64,000 nt of DNA from Anaerolineales bacterium (GTDB taxonomy: Bacteria > Chloroflexota > Anaerolineae > Anaerolineales > UBA11579). A program made the translations under genes and the position numbers. Numbering within the stretch: the stretch's first letter is position 1; the number at the start of each line of letters is the position of its first letter. The DNA lies in assembly GCA_026129335.1 (NCBI GenBank), contig JAHCIH010000005.1, forward strand, positions 1-64,000. The letters run 5' to 3'. This document shows positions 51,919-59,321 of the stretch, one piece after another. Under the pieces are notes generated by a model that saw only the letters and a list, made by a program, of their open reading frames with translations, was not told the origin of the DNA and made no database searches.

Positions 51919-52284
51919 CTAAATCCACTCCGGCTGCTGCACGGTGCGTTCGCCGCCAGCATCGCCGGTGTTCAGCGTGCCGGCCAGCTCCACCATCAGG
52001 ATGGCGCATTCGTTCTCTGCGTACGGTTTGTGCTCCACACCTTTGGGCACCACACACATCTCGCCGGGCCGCAGGGTCAGCGCGCCGTCGCGCAGGTCGA
52101 TGTGCAGTTCCCCCTCAACGACGAGGAGGAGTTCATCGGTCTCCGGGTGGCTGTGCCAAACGAAGTCGCCCTGTAGCTTGACCAGTTTGACATAGTAATC
52201 GTTCAGCTGGGCGATGATACGCGGTGACCAGTGTTCGGAGAACAGGCCCAGTTGATCGTTCAGGTTGATTGCAGCCAGCGTCAT
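51919..52284 (-). CDS. Cupin-domain protein
   Basis: The 121-residue protein is a single cupin barrel with the metal motif [20 protein letters not shown] and the second motif [18 protein letters not shown]. Metal and ligand are unknown; small cupins of this type are isomerases, dioxygenases or sensors. AAAGGAG precedes the ATG, and murE follows after 3 nt. Confidence 0.88.
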   Translation of the reverse strand: MTLAAINLNDQLGLFSEHWSPRIIAQLNDYYVKLVKLQGDFVWHSHPETDELLLVVEGELHIDLRDGALTLRPGEMCVVPKGVEHKPYAENECAILMVELAGTLNTGDAGGERTVQQPEWI

Positions 52285-52347
52285 GGGGGATAGCTCCTTT
52301 GTTGCAGCCAGTCCAGCGTATCAGAAAGGGCGGGCAGCGTCCATAAC

Positions 52348-52376
52348 AAAAGACGCCCGGCTATCGGGCGTCTTTT
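52348..52376 (-). terminator. Terminator at the end of the F0 operon
   Basis: AAAAGACGCCCG (52348-52359) pairs with CGGGCGTCTTTT (52365-52376). It lies 19 nt after the stop of the b-delta fusion and separates the operon from the cupin gene, showing that no F1 genes follow. Confidence 0.9.
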
Positions 52377-52394
52377 AGTTCTCTGAAGCTGTGT

Positions 52395-53132
52395 TTAGCG
52401 CAGGGTCTGGCGCAGGGCGCTCAACTGGCCGGAGACGGAACCGTCCAGCACTTTGTCGCCCACGCGCACCACCAGGCCGCCCAGAATGTTCGGGTCCACC
52501 TTGAAGTCCACAGTGCCCTTGCCACCCAGGGTGGAAAGCACCTGCTTCTGCACGGCTTCCTGCTCAGTCTTGCTCAGCGGCAGGGCGCTGGTGACCACGG
52601 CCGCCTGGCCGCTGACCTCGGCGCCTTCGAGCACGGTGACCTTGCCGGCTTTGACGCCGGAGAAGAACTCGTCGATGAGGGCCTTCTGGCGCTTCTCGTC
52701 CATCGCGTCGCCGATCAGCTTCTGGGCTGCGGCGATGGCCAACGCACCCACCTGGCCGCGCACATCGCTGAGGATGCGGGCGCGCTCGGTGTCCACTTCG
52801 GCGAGGGCTTCCTCGCGGGCCTTGCCAGCAGTGGCCTCGGCAGCGGCGCGGATTTCCTTGGCCTGCTGCTCGGCGCGCTGGGTGACTTCGCGGGCTTCCT
52901 GAGCCGCTTTGGTGCGGGCCTCGTTGAGCAGCTTCTCAGCTTCCTTCTCAGCGTTCTCGCGAGCTTCCGCGGCGATGCGGGCATCTTCGAGGCCCTTGCT
53001 GATGCGTTCGCGGCGCTCTTCGAGCACGCGGCCGATGGGCTTGAACACCCAGGCGCGCAGCACCACGAAGAGGATCAGAAAGTTGAAAATCTGGACGAGC
53101 AGAAAACCCAGATTAATACCTAAGGCTTCCAA
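52395..53132 (-). CDS. atpF: ATP synthase b subunit fused to the C-terminal domain of delta
   Basis: The 245-residue protein has a b-subunit N-terminus: a membrane helix at residues 8-28, ending AWVFKPIGRVLEERRERI, and a long charged coiled coil to about residue 160. Residues 165-245 match the C-terminal domain of delta/OSCP, with VDPNILGGLVVRVGDKVLDGS. The helical N-terminal domain of delta that binds the alpha subunits is missing. Mycobacteria have a longer b-delta fusion that keeps it. The gene stands where atpF and atpH are expected and is followed by a terminator. Confidence 0.88.
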   Translation of the reverse strand: MEALGINLGFLLVQIFNFLILFVVLRAWVFKPIGRVLEERRERISKGLEDARIAAEARENAEKEAEKLLNEARTKAAQEAREVTQRAEQQAKEIRAAAEATAGKAREEALAEVDTERARILSDVRGQVGALAIAAAQKLIGDAMDEKRQKALIDEFFSGVKAGKVTVLEGAEVSGQAAVVTSALPLSKTEQEAVQKQVLSTLGGKGTVDFKVDPNILGGLVVRVGDKVLDGSVSGQLSALRQTLR

Positions 53133-53167
53133 TGTAATGGCTCCTTTCTATCGTGTCCCTGTCCGCT

Positions 53168-53395
53168 TTAGAAAACGAACAGAATGAGCATGGCCACCAC
53201 CAGACAGTAAATGGCGATGGCTTCGGTGAACACGATACCCAGGATCATGTTGGTCTGGATGGCGCCAGCGGCATCCGGGTTGCGGGCGATGCCCTGCACG
53301 CCGCCGAAAGCGGCCATGCCTACGCCGAGGCCGGCGCCCATCGCGCCGATCATGGCAATCCCAGCACCAATCAGTTTTGCAGCTTCAGCTTCCAT
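53168..53395 (-). CDS. atpE: ATP synthase c subunit
   Basis: The 75-residue hairpin forms the proton-driven c-ring of F0. The polar loop is ARNP at residues 37-40 and the ion-binding carboxylate is Glu58 in VFTEAIAIY. The Gln and Ser/Thr ligands typical for sodium-binding c subunits are absent, so it is of the proton type. It lies between atpB and the b-delta gene. Confidence 0.96.
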   Translation of the reverse strand: MEAEAAKLIGAGIAMIGAMGAGLGVGMAAFGGVQGIARNPDAAGAIQTNMILGIVFTEAIAIYCLVVAMLILFVF

Positions 53396-53429
53396 GTTCT
53401 TCTACCTCCATCAAGCGATGAGTCAAATT

Positions 53430-54461
53430 TTAGTGGTGTTCTTCGTCGCCGTGATGCGACTGGGTTGCCTGGGCCATGAAGATCATGGTGAGCATGCCGA
53501 ACACCAGGGCCTGGATCAGGCCGACAGCAAACTCCAGCATCAACACACCGGTCTGGGCTGCAACCGGAATGAGCGTACCGATAACGAACAGCAGAACCAT
53601 GCCGGCAAAGATGTTGCCGAACAAACGGAAAGAGAACGAGATGATCTTGGAGAACTCCGAGATGATCTCGAAAAGGCCGACCACAAAGTCGATGATGCCC
53701 ATGCCCGGCTTGGCGAAGAGGGCACGGAAATTGAAGAATTTCTCGAAGTAGCCCAGGCCCTGGGCGCGGATGCCGATGGCCTGAATGGAGACGAACGAGA
53801 TGATCGCCAGGGCGATGGTGAAGTTCAGGTCAGTGGCGGCGGCGCGCACGAAGGGCACCACCGCGGCGGCGCAGGCGGTGGGGCCGCCCACGGCGACCAC
53901 CGGCATGCTGCCGATGGTGAACAGCGTATCCAGGCTGCAGTCACGCTCGGCGTCCACGGCCGGGTCCACATCATGGACGTGGTGCAGGCTGTGGTCGTTG
54001 ATGATGCCGATGCTATCCACGCCGGGGATCAGTTCCATCCAGTTGGCCACCAGCACCAGCAGGGTGATGGCACCGAACAAGGGGAAGATCGCCTTGGTCC
54101 ACTTGCCGGCGGTGTTCTCGGTCAGGTTGTGGATCACCTCGACCAGCGCCTCGATCACGCCAACTACGCCCTTGAAGACCAGTTGGCCGGAGCGCAGCGC
54201 CGGGCGGATGAAGAGAAACGCCAGCAGAAGCAGGAACACGTCGGCGATCAGCGTGGCCACCAGGGTGTTGGTGATGAAGAAATCGGTGCCCAGGCCGGGG
54301 AACTGGAACAGCGTTTCGGTGAGGGCTTCAGCGGGGAGCTGGATGTAAGGACGCACCGGGGGAATCCGCCCGGAGACGATCACGCTGACGATAATAATCG
54401 CCAGAATGATCCAGCGATTGACACCGTATTTCCATTTGCGGGTAGCTTCTTCTTTAGCCAC
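53430..54461 (-). CDS. atpB: ATP synthase a subunit
   Basis: Subunit a forms the proton half-channels. The 343-residue protein has the essential arginine in FSFRLFGNIFAGM and the usual C-terminal helices. It is longer than the E. coli a subunit, mainly due to an external loop of about 60 residues with HSLHHVHDVDPAVDAERD. GTG 54461 is chosen because GAGGAGG lies about 9 nt upstream; it overlaps the atpI/Z stop by 8 nt. ATG 54470 is an alternative. Confidence 0.93.
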   Translation of the reverse strand: MAKEEATRKWKYGVNRWIILAIIIVSVIVSGRIPPVRPYIQLPAEALTETLFQFPGLGTDFFITNTLVATLIADVFLLLLAFLFIRPALRSGQLVFKGVVGVIEALVEVIHNLTENTAGKWTKAIFPLFGAITLLVLVANWMELIPGVDSIGIINDHSLHHVHDVDPAVDAERDCSLDTLFTIGSMPVVAVGGPTACAAAVVPFVRAAATDLNFTIALAIISFVSIQAIGIRAQGLGYFEKFFNFRALFAKPGMGIIDFVVGLFEIISEFSKIISFSFRLFGNIFAGMVLLFVIGTLIPVAAQTGVLMLEFAVGLIQALVFGMLTMIFMAQATQSHHGDEEHH

Positions 54462-54759
54462 TGGCCGCATCCTCCTCATCCTTCGATGAATTCGCCGGCA
54501 GCAAGCGCGCGGTTGTGAAACGCACAACCCAGAGCATTGCCACCAATGTAAACGGCACACTCACACATAGCAGAGCGATGGTGTAAATGTGGTTTTCGCT
54601 TGTAAAGTAGTCGTCCAGCCACAACCCGGCGAACAGGGCCAGCATGAGGATGGCGATGGTAAGGAAACCTGCTAACGTGGCTACTCCGACCAGCTTGAGC
54701 GAAAAGGTCATCGCCTCCTGGCGAGGGTCCTTAGACCCGGAGTTCTGGGAGCGGGCCAT
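54454..54759 (-). CDS. atpI: AtpI/AtpZ-like small membrane protein
   Basis: The 101-residue protein has two membrane helices separated by a short loop (AGLWLDDYFTSENH), as in AtpZ/AtpI proteins encoded first in atp operons and involved in c-ring assembly or ion uptake. The stop overlaps the atpB start. The promoter ends 9 nt before its ATG, so the operon mRNA begins nearly at this start codon. Confidence 0.82.
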   Translation of the reverse strand: MARSQNSGSKDPRQEAMTFSLKLVGVATLAGFLTIAILMLALFAGLWLDDYFTSENHIYTIALLCVSVPFTLVAMLWVVRFTTARLLPANSSKDEEDAASG

Positions 54760-54768
54760 CGTTCGAGA

Positions 54769-54796
54769 ATTGTATCACAATCGAAATGGCTGTCAA
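54769..54796 (-). promoter_or_regulatory. sigma70 promoter of the F0 operon
   Basis: On the minus strand a perfect TTGACA (54791-54796) is followed after 16 nt by TACAAT (54769-54774), with TG as extended -10. RNA would start about 2-3 nt before ATG 54759. It is the strongest evidence in the window for a (nearly) leaderless transcript. Confidence 0.85.
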
Positions 54797-54811
54797 TGAA
54801 ACCGCCGGCGG

Positions 54812-56260
54812 CTAGAAAAGCCCGGCGGCGCCAGAGGCGGCCCAGTTGTACCAGGGGGCCAGCACCACGCCCAGAATCAGCATCAGCAGCACGGAGACCA
54901 GCAGCGTGGCCGCCTGCGGACGGGTAGCCGGCACCGGCTTGTCGCTCTTAGGCTCATCCAGGTAGGCCACCTTGAGCACAACCAGGTAATAGTACAGGCC
55001 CACGATCGAGTTGAGCACGGCGACCACCACGAGCCAGACCAGCCCGGCTTCCACCGCGGCGGCGAAGGCGAGTATCTTGGCGATGAAGCCACCCAGCGGC
55101 GGGATGCCCGCCAGCGAAAGGAACGAGAGCAGCAGCGCCAGGGCCAGCATCGGCGAGCGGCGGTGCAGGCCGGCATAATCGGCGATCTCATCCGAACCGG
55201 TGGTGTGCCAGACAACGATGACCACGCCAAAAGCGGCGATCTGCGTCACGGTGTAGACCAGCAGGTAGTAGACCAGGCTGACCACGCCCAACTCCGAAGC
55301 GGCGGCCACCGCCAGCAGCGAATAGCCGGCATGCGCCACGGAGGAGTAAGCCAGCAGGCGTTTGATGTTGCGCTGCGACAGGGCGATCAGGTTGCCGACT
55401 GTCATGGTCAGCGCGGCGCCGGCGGCGATGATCGTCTGCCATTCGACCAGGATGGCGGGGAAGGCGGCCAGCATCACGCGCAGCAGCACGACGAAGCCGG
55501 CGGCCTTGGAGGCCGTGGAGAGGAAAGCGGTGATCGGCGTGGGCGCGCCCTCGTACACATCAGGCGCCCAGAAGTGCAGCGGGGCCATGGAGACCTTGAA
55601 GCCAAAGCCGACCAGCACCAGCAGCAGCGTACCGATGAGCACCGGAGCTGGGATGGCCGCCGAGGCGATGCCCGCGGCGATGGCATACAGGCTGGTGCTG
55701 CCGGCGAAGCCGTAGAGCAGGCTGAAGCCGTAAAGCATCACGCCGGTGGTCACCGCGCCGAAGAGCAGATACTTGAAGCCGGCTTCGGTGGATTTGTCGT
55801 CTCGCACCACGAAACCCGCCAGCACGTACAGCGGAATGGAGGTGGTCTCGATGGCCAGGAAGAGCATCAACAGGTCCGCCGAGGCGCCCATCAGGGTCAT
55901 GCCCATGGTGGAGACCAGCAGCAGCACATAGTACTCGCCCTTGAGCCAAACCTTCTGCCAGCCCACGGTCAGCAGAGTAACCAGCAAGGCGGCGGTGAGG
56001 AAGATGATCTTGAAGATGAAAGCCAGCCAGTCGTGGCGCAGCATGCCGCCCCACACCAACTGGGGCTGCGCGCCCGGCTGGGCGAAGAGGCCGGTGAGCA
56101 GCAGAGTCAGGCCCAGGCCGCCCACGGCCAGCCAGGCCGGCAGCGAGCTGCGCTTGCCGTGCAGGATCAGGTCGGCGGTGAAGACCACCGCCATGACCAC
56201 CAGCAGCGAAATCTCTGGGAGGATGGCCAGCAGCATCTCAGGGGTAATCGAAGCAAACAT
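54812..56260 (-). CDS. nuoN: NADH-quinone oxidoreductase subunit N
   Basis: NuoN is one of the three antiporter-like proton pumps of complex I. The 482-residue protein has about fourteen helices, the charged ATETTSIPLYVLAGF-like segment (FLAIETTSIPLYVLAGF), FKVSMAPLHFWAPDVYEGAPTPI and RLLAYSSVAHAGY. It is the last gene of the nuo cluster and lies 1 nt from the second nuoM gene. It is followed by the atp promoter. Confidence 0.95.
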   Translation of the reverse strand: MFASITPEMLLAILPEISLLVVMAVVFTADLILHGKRSSLPAWLAVGGLGLTLLLTGLFAQPGAQPQLVWGGMLRHDWLAFIFKIIFLTAALLVTLLTVGWQKVWLKGEYYVLLLVSTMGMTLMGASADLLMLFLAIETTSIPLYVLAGFVVRDDKSTEAGFKYLLFGAVTTGVMLYGFSLLYGFAGSTSLYAIAAGIASAAIPAPVLIGTLLLVLVGFGFKVSMAPLHFWAPDVYEGAPTPITAFLSTASKAAGFVVLLRVMLAAFPAILVEWQTIIAAGAALTMTVGNLIALSQRNIKRLLAYSSVAHAGYSLLAVAAASELGVVSLVYYLLVYTVTQIAAFGVVIVVWHTTGSDEIADYAGLHRRSPMLALALLLSFLSLAGIPPLGGFIAKILAFAAAVEAGLVWLVVVAVLNSIVGLYYYLVVLKVAYLDEPKSDKPVPATRPQAATLLVSVLLMLILGVVLAPWYNWAASGAAGLF

Positions 56261-57742
56261 CTATGCGCCTCCCAGCAGGGCCAGCACGGCGTCCACGCCG
56301 TGCTGCACCATGGGCATAATCACGTTGGGGTAAACACCGATGGCGATCATAATGAAACACAGGATGGCGATGGCCAGCTTCTCCGAAGGCTTCACGTCGT
56401 GCATATGGCCCTCGAGCTCGGCAGGCAACTCGCCGAAGAATACGCGGCCCACCGCCCGCAGGATATAGGCCGCGGTGACCGCAATGGACACTACGCTGAT
56501 GATGGCGATCCAAGGGTAGTCCGCCGCCCATAGGCCCATGAAGATGGGGAACTCGGCGATGAAGCCGGAGAAGCCCGGCATGCCCATGGAGACCAGACCG
56601 CCAATGATAAAGCCCACGCCGGCGAACGGCATGATCTTCATCAGCCCGCCCAGCTCAGGGATCTGGCGGGTGTGCGCCTGGTCGTAGATCATGCCGACTA
56701 CGGCGAAGAAGAGCGCCGTCATCACGCCGTGCGAAACCATCTGCACACTGGCGCCTACCAAGCCGTTGTAGTCCAGGGTGGCGAAGCCCATGGCCACCAG
56801 GCCCATGTGTGACACCGAGGAGTAGCCGATCATGTACTTGAAGTCGGTCTGGGTCATGGCGATGAACGCACCGTAGACCACGTTGACCAGGGTGAGCAGG
56901 ATGATCCAGGGCATATGCGTCTGCGCGCCGATGGGCATCAGCATGATGCCCACGCGCAGGGCGGCGAAAGCGCCCAGCTTCATCAGCACGCCGGCGTGGA
57001 ACATGGACACCGCCGTGGGGGCGGCCACATGGCCCACCGGGCTCCAATTGTGGAACGGGAAGATGCCGCCCAGCACCGCGAAGCCGAAGAAGACGAAGGG
57101 GAACCACAAGTTCTGGAAGGCCGGCGAGAAGTTGGCGCTCTCCAGGGCGATCATGTCAAAAGTGCCCAGGCCGGAGCTGAAGTACATGGCCAGGGCGCCG
57201 ACCAGGGCGATCACCGAGCCGACGAACAGATACAAGGTCAGCTTCATCGCGGCGTATTCGCGGGTCTGCTTCCAGCCCCACAGGGCGATAAGCAGGTACA
57301 TGGGGAACACGGCGATTTCGTAGAAAAAGAACAAGGCGAACAGGTCCAGCGCCACGAAGACGCCGAACACGCCGCTGGCCAGGATGAACAGGAAGGCGAA
57401 GAACTCGCGCACGCGGTCTTCGATGCGCTGCGAGATGATCACACCGGTGAAGATGACCACACCGGTGAGCAGCACCAGCGGAGCGCTGATGCCATCCACG
57501 CCGACGTGGAAAGAGATGCCCAGGGCGGGCAGCCAGTCATACTTCTCCACGAACTGGAAGCGCGGCCCGGCGGTGTCGAAGCCCAGGTAGACCACCAGCG
57601 TGAGCAGGAAGGTGACGAAGGCGGCGCCCAGCGCGAAGCGATAGATCAAATCGCGGTTCTTGGGCGGGAGGAAGAGCATCACCGCGCCGGCCACGATGGG
57701 CAGCAGAACGATGGCGCTGAGGATGTAGGGGATTTGCATCAA
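56261..57742 (-). CDS. nuoM: NADH-quinone oxidoreductase subunit M, divergent second copy
   Basis: The 493-residue protein has the antiporter-like fold of NuoM, with FFFYEIAVFPMYLLIALWGW carrying the helix-5 glutamate. The lysine helix region reads NWSPVGHVAAPTAVSMFHAG followed by VLMKLGA, clearly different from the typical WLPDAHTEAPTAGS of the other copy at 57759-59315. It is therefore an old paralogue, not a recent duplication. AAGGTGA precedes ATG 57742. Two NuoM subunits in one cluster fit the 2M type of complex I. Confidence 0.9.
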   Translation of the reverse strand: MMQIPYILSAIVLLPIVAGAVMLFLPPKNRDLIYRFALGAAFVTFLLTLVVYLGFDTAGPRFQFVEKYDWLPALGISFHVGVDGISAPLVLLTGVVIFTGVIISQRIEDRVREFFAFLFILASGVFGVFVALDLFALFFFYEIAVFPMYLLIALWGWKQTREYAAMKLTLYLFVGSVIALVGALAMYFSSGLGTFDMIALESANFSPAFQNLWFPFVFFGFAVLGGIFPFHNWSPVGHVAAPTAVSMFHAGVLMKLGAFAALRVGIMLMPIGAQTHMPWIILLTLVNVVYGAFIAMTQTDFKYMIGYSSVSHMGLVAMGFATLDYNGLVGASVQMVSHGVMTALFFAVVGMIYDQAHTRQIPELGGLMKIMPFAGVGFIIGGLVSMGMPGFSGFIAEFPIFMGLWAADYPWIAIISVVSIAVTAAYILRAVGRVFFGELPAELEGHMHDVKPSEKLAIAILCFIMIAIGVYPNVIMPMVQHGVDAVLALLGGA

Positions 57743-57758
57743 TTCACCTTATGTCCAA

Positions 57759-59315
57759 CTAGCCGAAAATTTTCAACACGGCCTGATTAATCACATCCAA
57801 CAGCCAGGCGGGCCAAATGCCCAGCCAGAGCATCAGCACCACCAGCGGGGAAAGCACCAGCAGCTCGCGGCGGGTCACATCAGCAAAGTGGCCTTTCCAT
57901 TTCTCGTTCAGCGGGCCGTGCAGGGTCTTGGAGATCCCTTTGAGGATGTAGGCGCCGGTGAAGAGCAGGCCGAGCATGCTCAGCGCGGTGTATTGGGTGA
58001 AGATGGGCCAGGCGCCGCGCACCACCAGGAATTCGGAGACAAAGCCGTTCAGGCCCGGCAGGCCCAAAGAAGCCATCGAGCTGAGGATGAGCAGCGCGCC
58101 GAACAGCGGCACGATGGCGAACAAGCCACCCCAGGCATTGAGGTCACGGGTGTGGGTGCGCTCGTAGATGATGCCGACCATGAAGAACATCGCCGCCGCC
58201 GAAATGCCATGGTTGAACATTTGCAGCACGGCGCCGTTCACCGCGATGACCGCGCTCTCGGTGCCGGCGGCGAAGGCCGCCGCGGCGATGCCCAGCACCA
58301 CGAAGCCCATGTGGTTCACCGAGGAATAAGCCACCAGGCGTTTGAAGTCGTTTTGGGCGAAGGCGGAGAAGGCGCCGAAGATGATCGCCGCGGTAGCCAG
58401 CAGCGCGAGCACCGGCGCGTACTGCTGCGCCTGCTCGGGATACAGCGGCAGCACCAGGCGCAGAAAGCCATAGGCGCCCAGCTTGAGCAGCACGCCGGCC
58501 AGGATCATCGAGCCGGCGGTGGGCGCCTCGGTGTGCGCATCCGGCAGCCAGGTGTGGAAGGGCCAGATAGGCACTTTGACGGCAAAGGCGATGGCGAAGG
58601 CCCAGAAGGCGACCGCCTTGATCGTGCCCATCTCATAACCAAAGAGCGTGCCGCTCAGCGCCGGCCAGCTCTCGTAGAGCGCCAGCAGGTCGAAGCTGCC
58701 GGCGACCACGCCGAGCAGCTGCACGGCCAACAGCAGGCCCAGCGAGCCGACCATGGTGTAGACCATGAACTTGAAGGCGGCGTAGCGCCGCGAGGGGATC
58801 TTGATGCCGTTCCACAGCTCGCGCTCGCCGCCCTTGCTGCCCCACTGGTCGATGAGGAAATACATCGGCACCAGGCCGATCTCCCAAAAGAGGAAGAAGA
58901 GCAGCAGGTCGAGGGAGAGAAAGACGCCGAGCATGCCGGTTTCCAGCGCCAGGAACAGGGCCATGTAGGGCTTCACCCGCTCCTCGACGCTGAACGAAGC
59001 CAGCAAGGCCAGAGGGGTGAGCAGCGTGGTCAGCAGCACCATGCTCAGCGAGAGGCCGTCCACGCCCAAGTGGTAGCTGGAGTTGATCGCCGGGTACCAG
59101 ACGTGCTGCTCCTGCATGCGGAAGCCGTCCACCTCCGGCGCGGCGCCGAAGCCGAACCAGGCAACCAGCGTGAGGGCGAAGGGCAGCAGGCTGAGCGCAA
59201 ATGCAACCCGGCGAACCAGGTCTTTGTTCTCCCCGGGCAGCAGCATAACAACCAGCGCCGCCAGCATGGGGCTGAACAAAATCAGGGAGAGGATGTTGTT
59301 GTGAATAAAGTCCAT
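57759..59315 (-). CDS. nuoM: NADH-quinone oxidoreductase subunit M
   Basis: The 518-residue protein is a standard NuoM proton pump, with FFLFWEIGLVPMYFLIDQWG carrying the helix-5 glutamate and WPFHTWLPDAHTEAPTAGS carrying the half-channel residues, then KLGAYGFLRL. It starts 6 nt after the nuoL stop and ends 17 nt before the second nuoM. Confidence 0.95.
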   Translation of the reverse strand: MDFIHNNILSLILFSPMLAALVVMLLPGENKDLVRRVAFALSLLPFALTLVAWFGFGAAPEVDGFRMQEQHVWYPAINSSYHLGVDGLSLSMVLLTTLLTPLALLASFSVEERVKPYMALFLALETGMLGVFLSLDLLLFFLFWEIGLVPMYFLIDQWGSKGGERELWNGIKIPSRRYAAFKFMVYTMVGSLGLLLAVQLLGVVAGSFDLLALYESWPALSGTLFGYEMGTIKAVAFWAFAIAFAVKVPIWPFHTWLPDAHTEAPTAGSMILAGVLLKLGAYGFLRLVLPLYPEQAQQYAPVLALLATAAIIFGAFSAFAQNDFKRLVAYSSVNHMGFVVLGIAAAAFAAGTESAVIAVNGAVLQMFNHGISAAAMFFMVGIIYERTHTRDLNAWGGLFAIVPLFGALLILSSMASLGLPGLNGFVSEFLVVRGAWPIFTQYTALSMLGLLFTGAYILKGISKTLHGPLNEKWKGHFADVTRRELLVLSPLVVLMLWLGIWPAWLLDVINQAVLKIFG

Positions 59316-59321
59316 GGTCGC

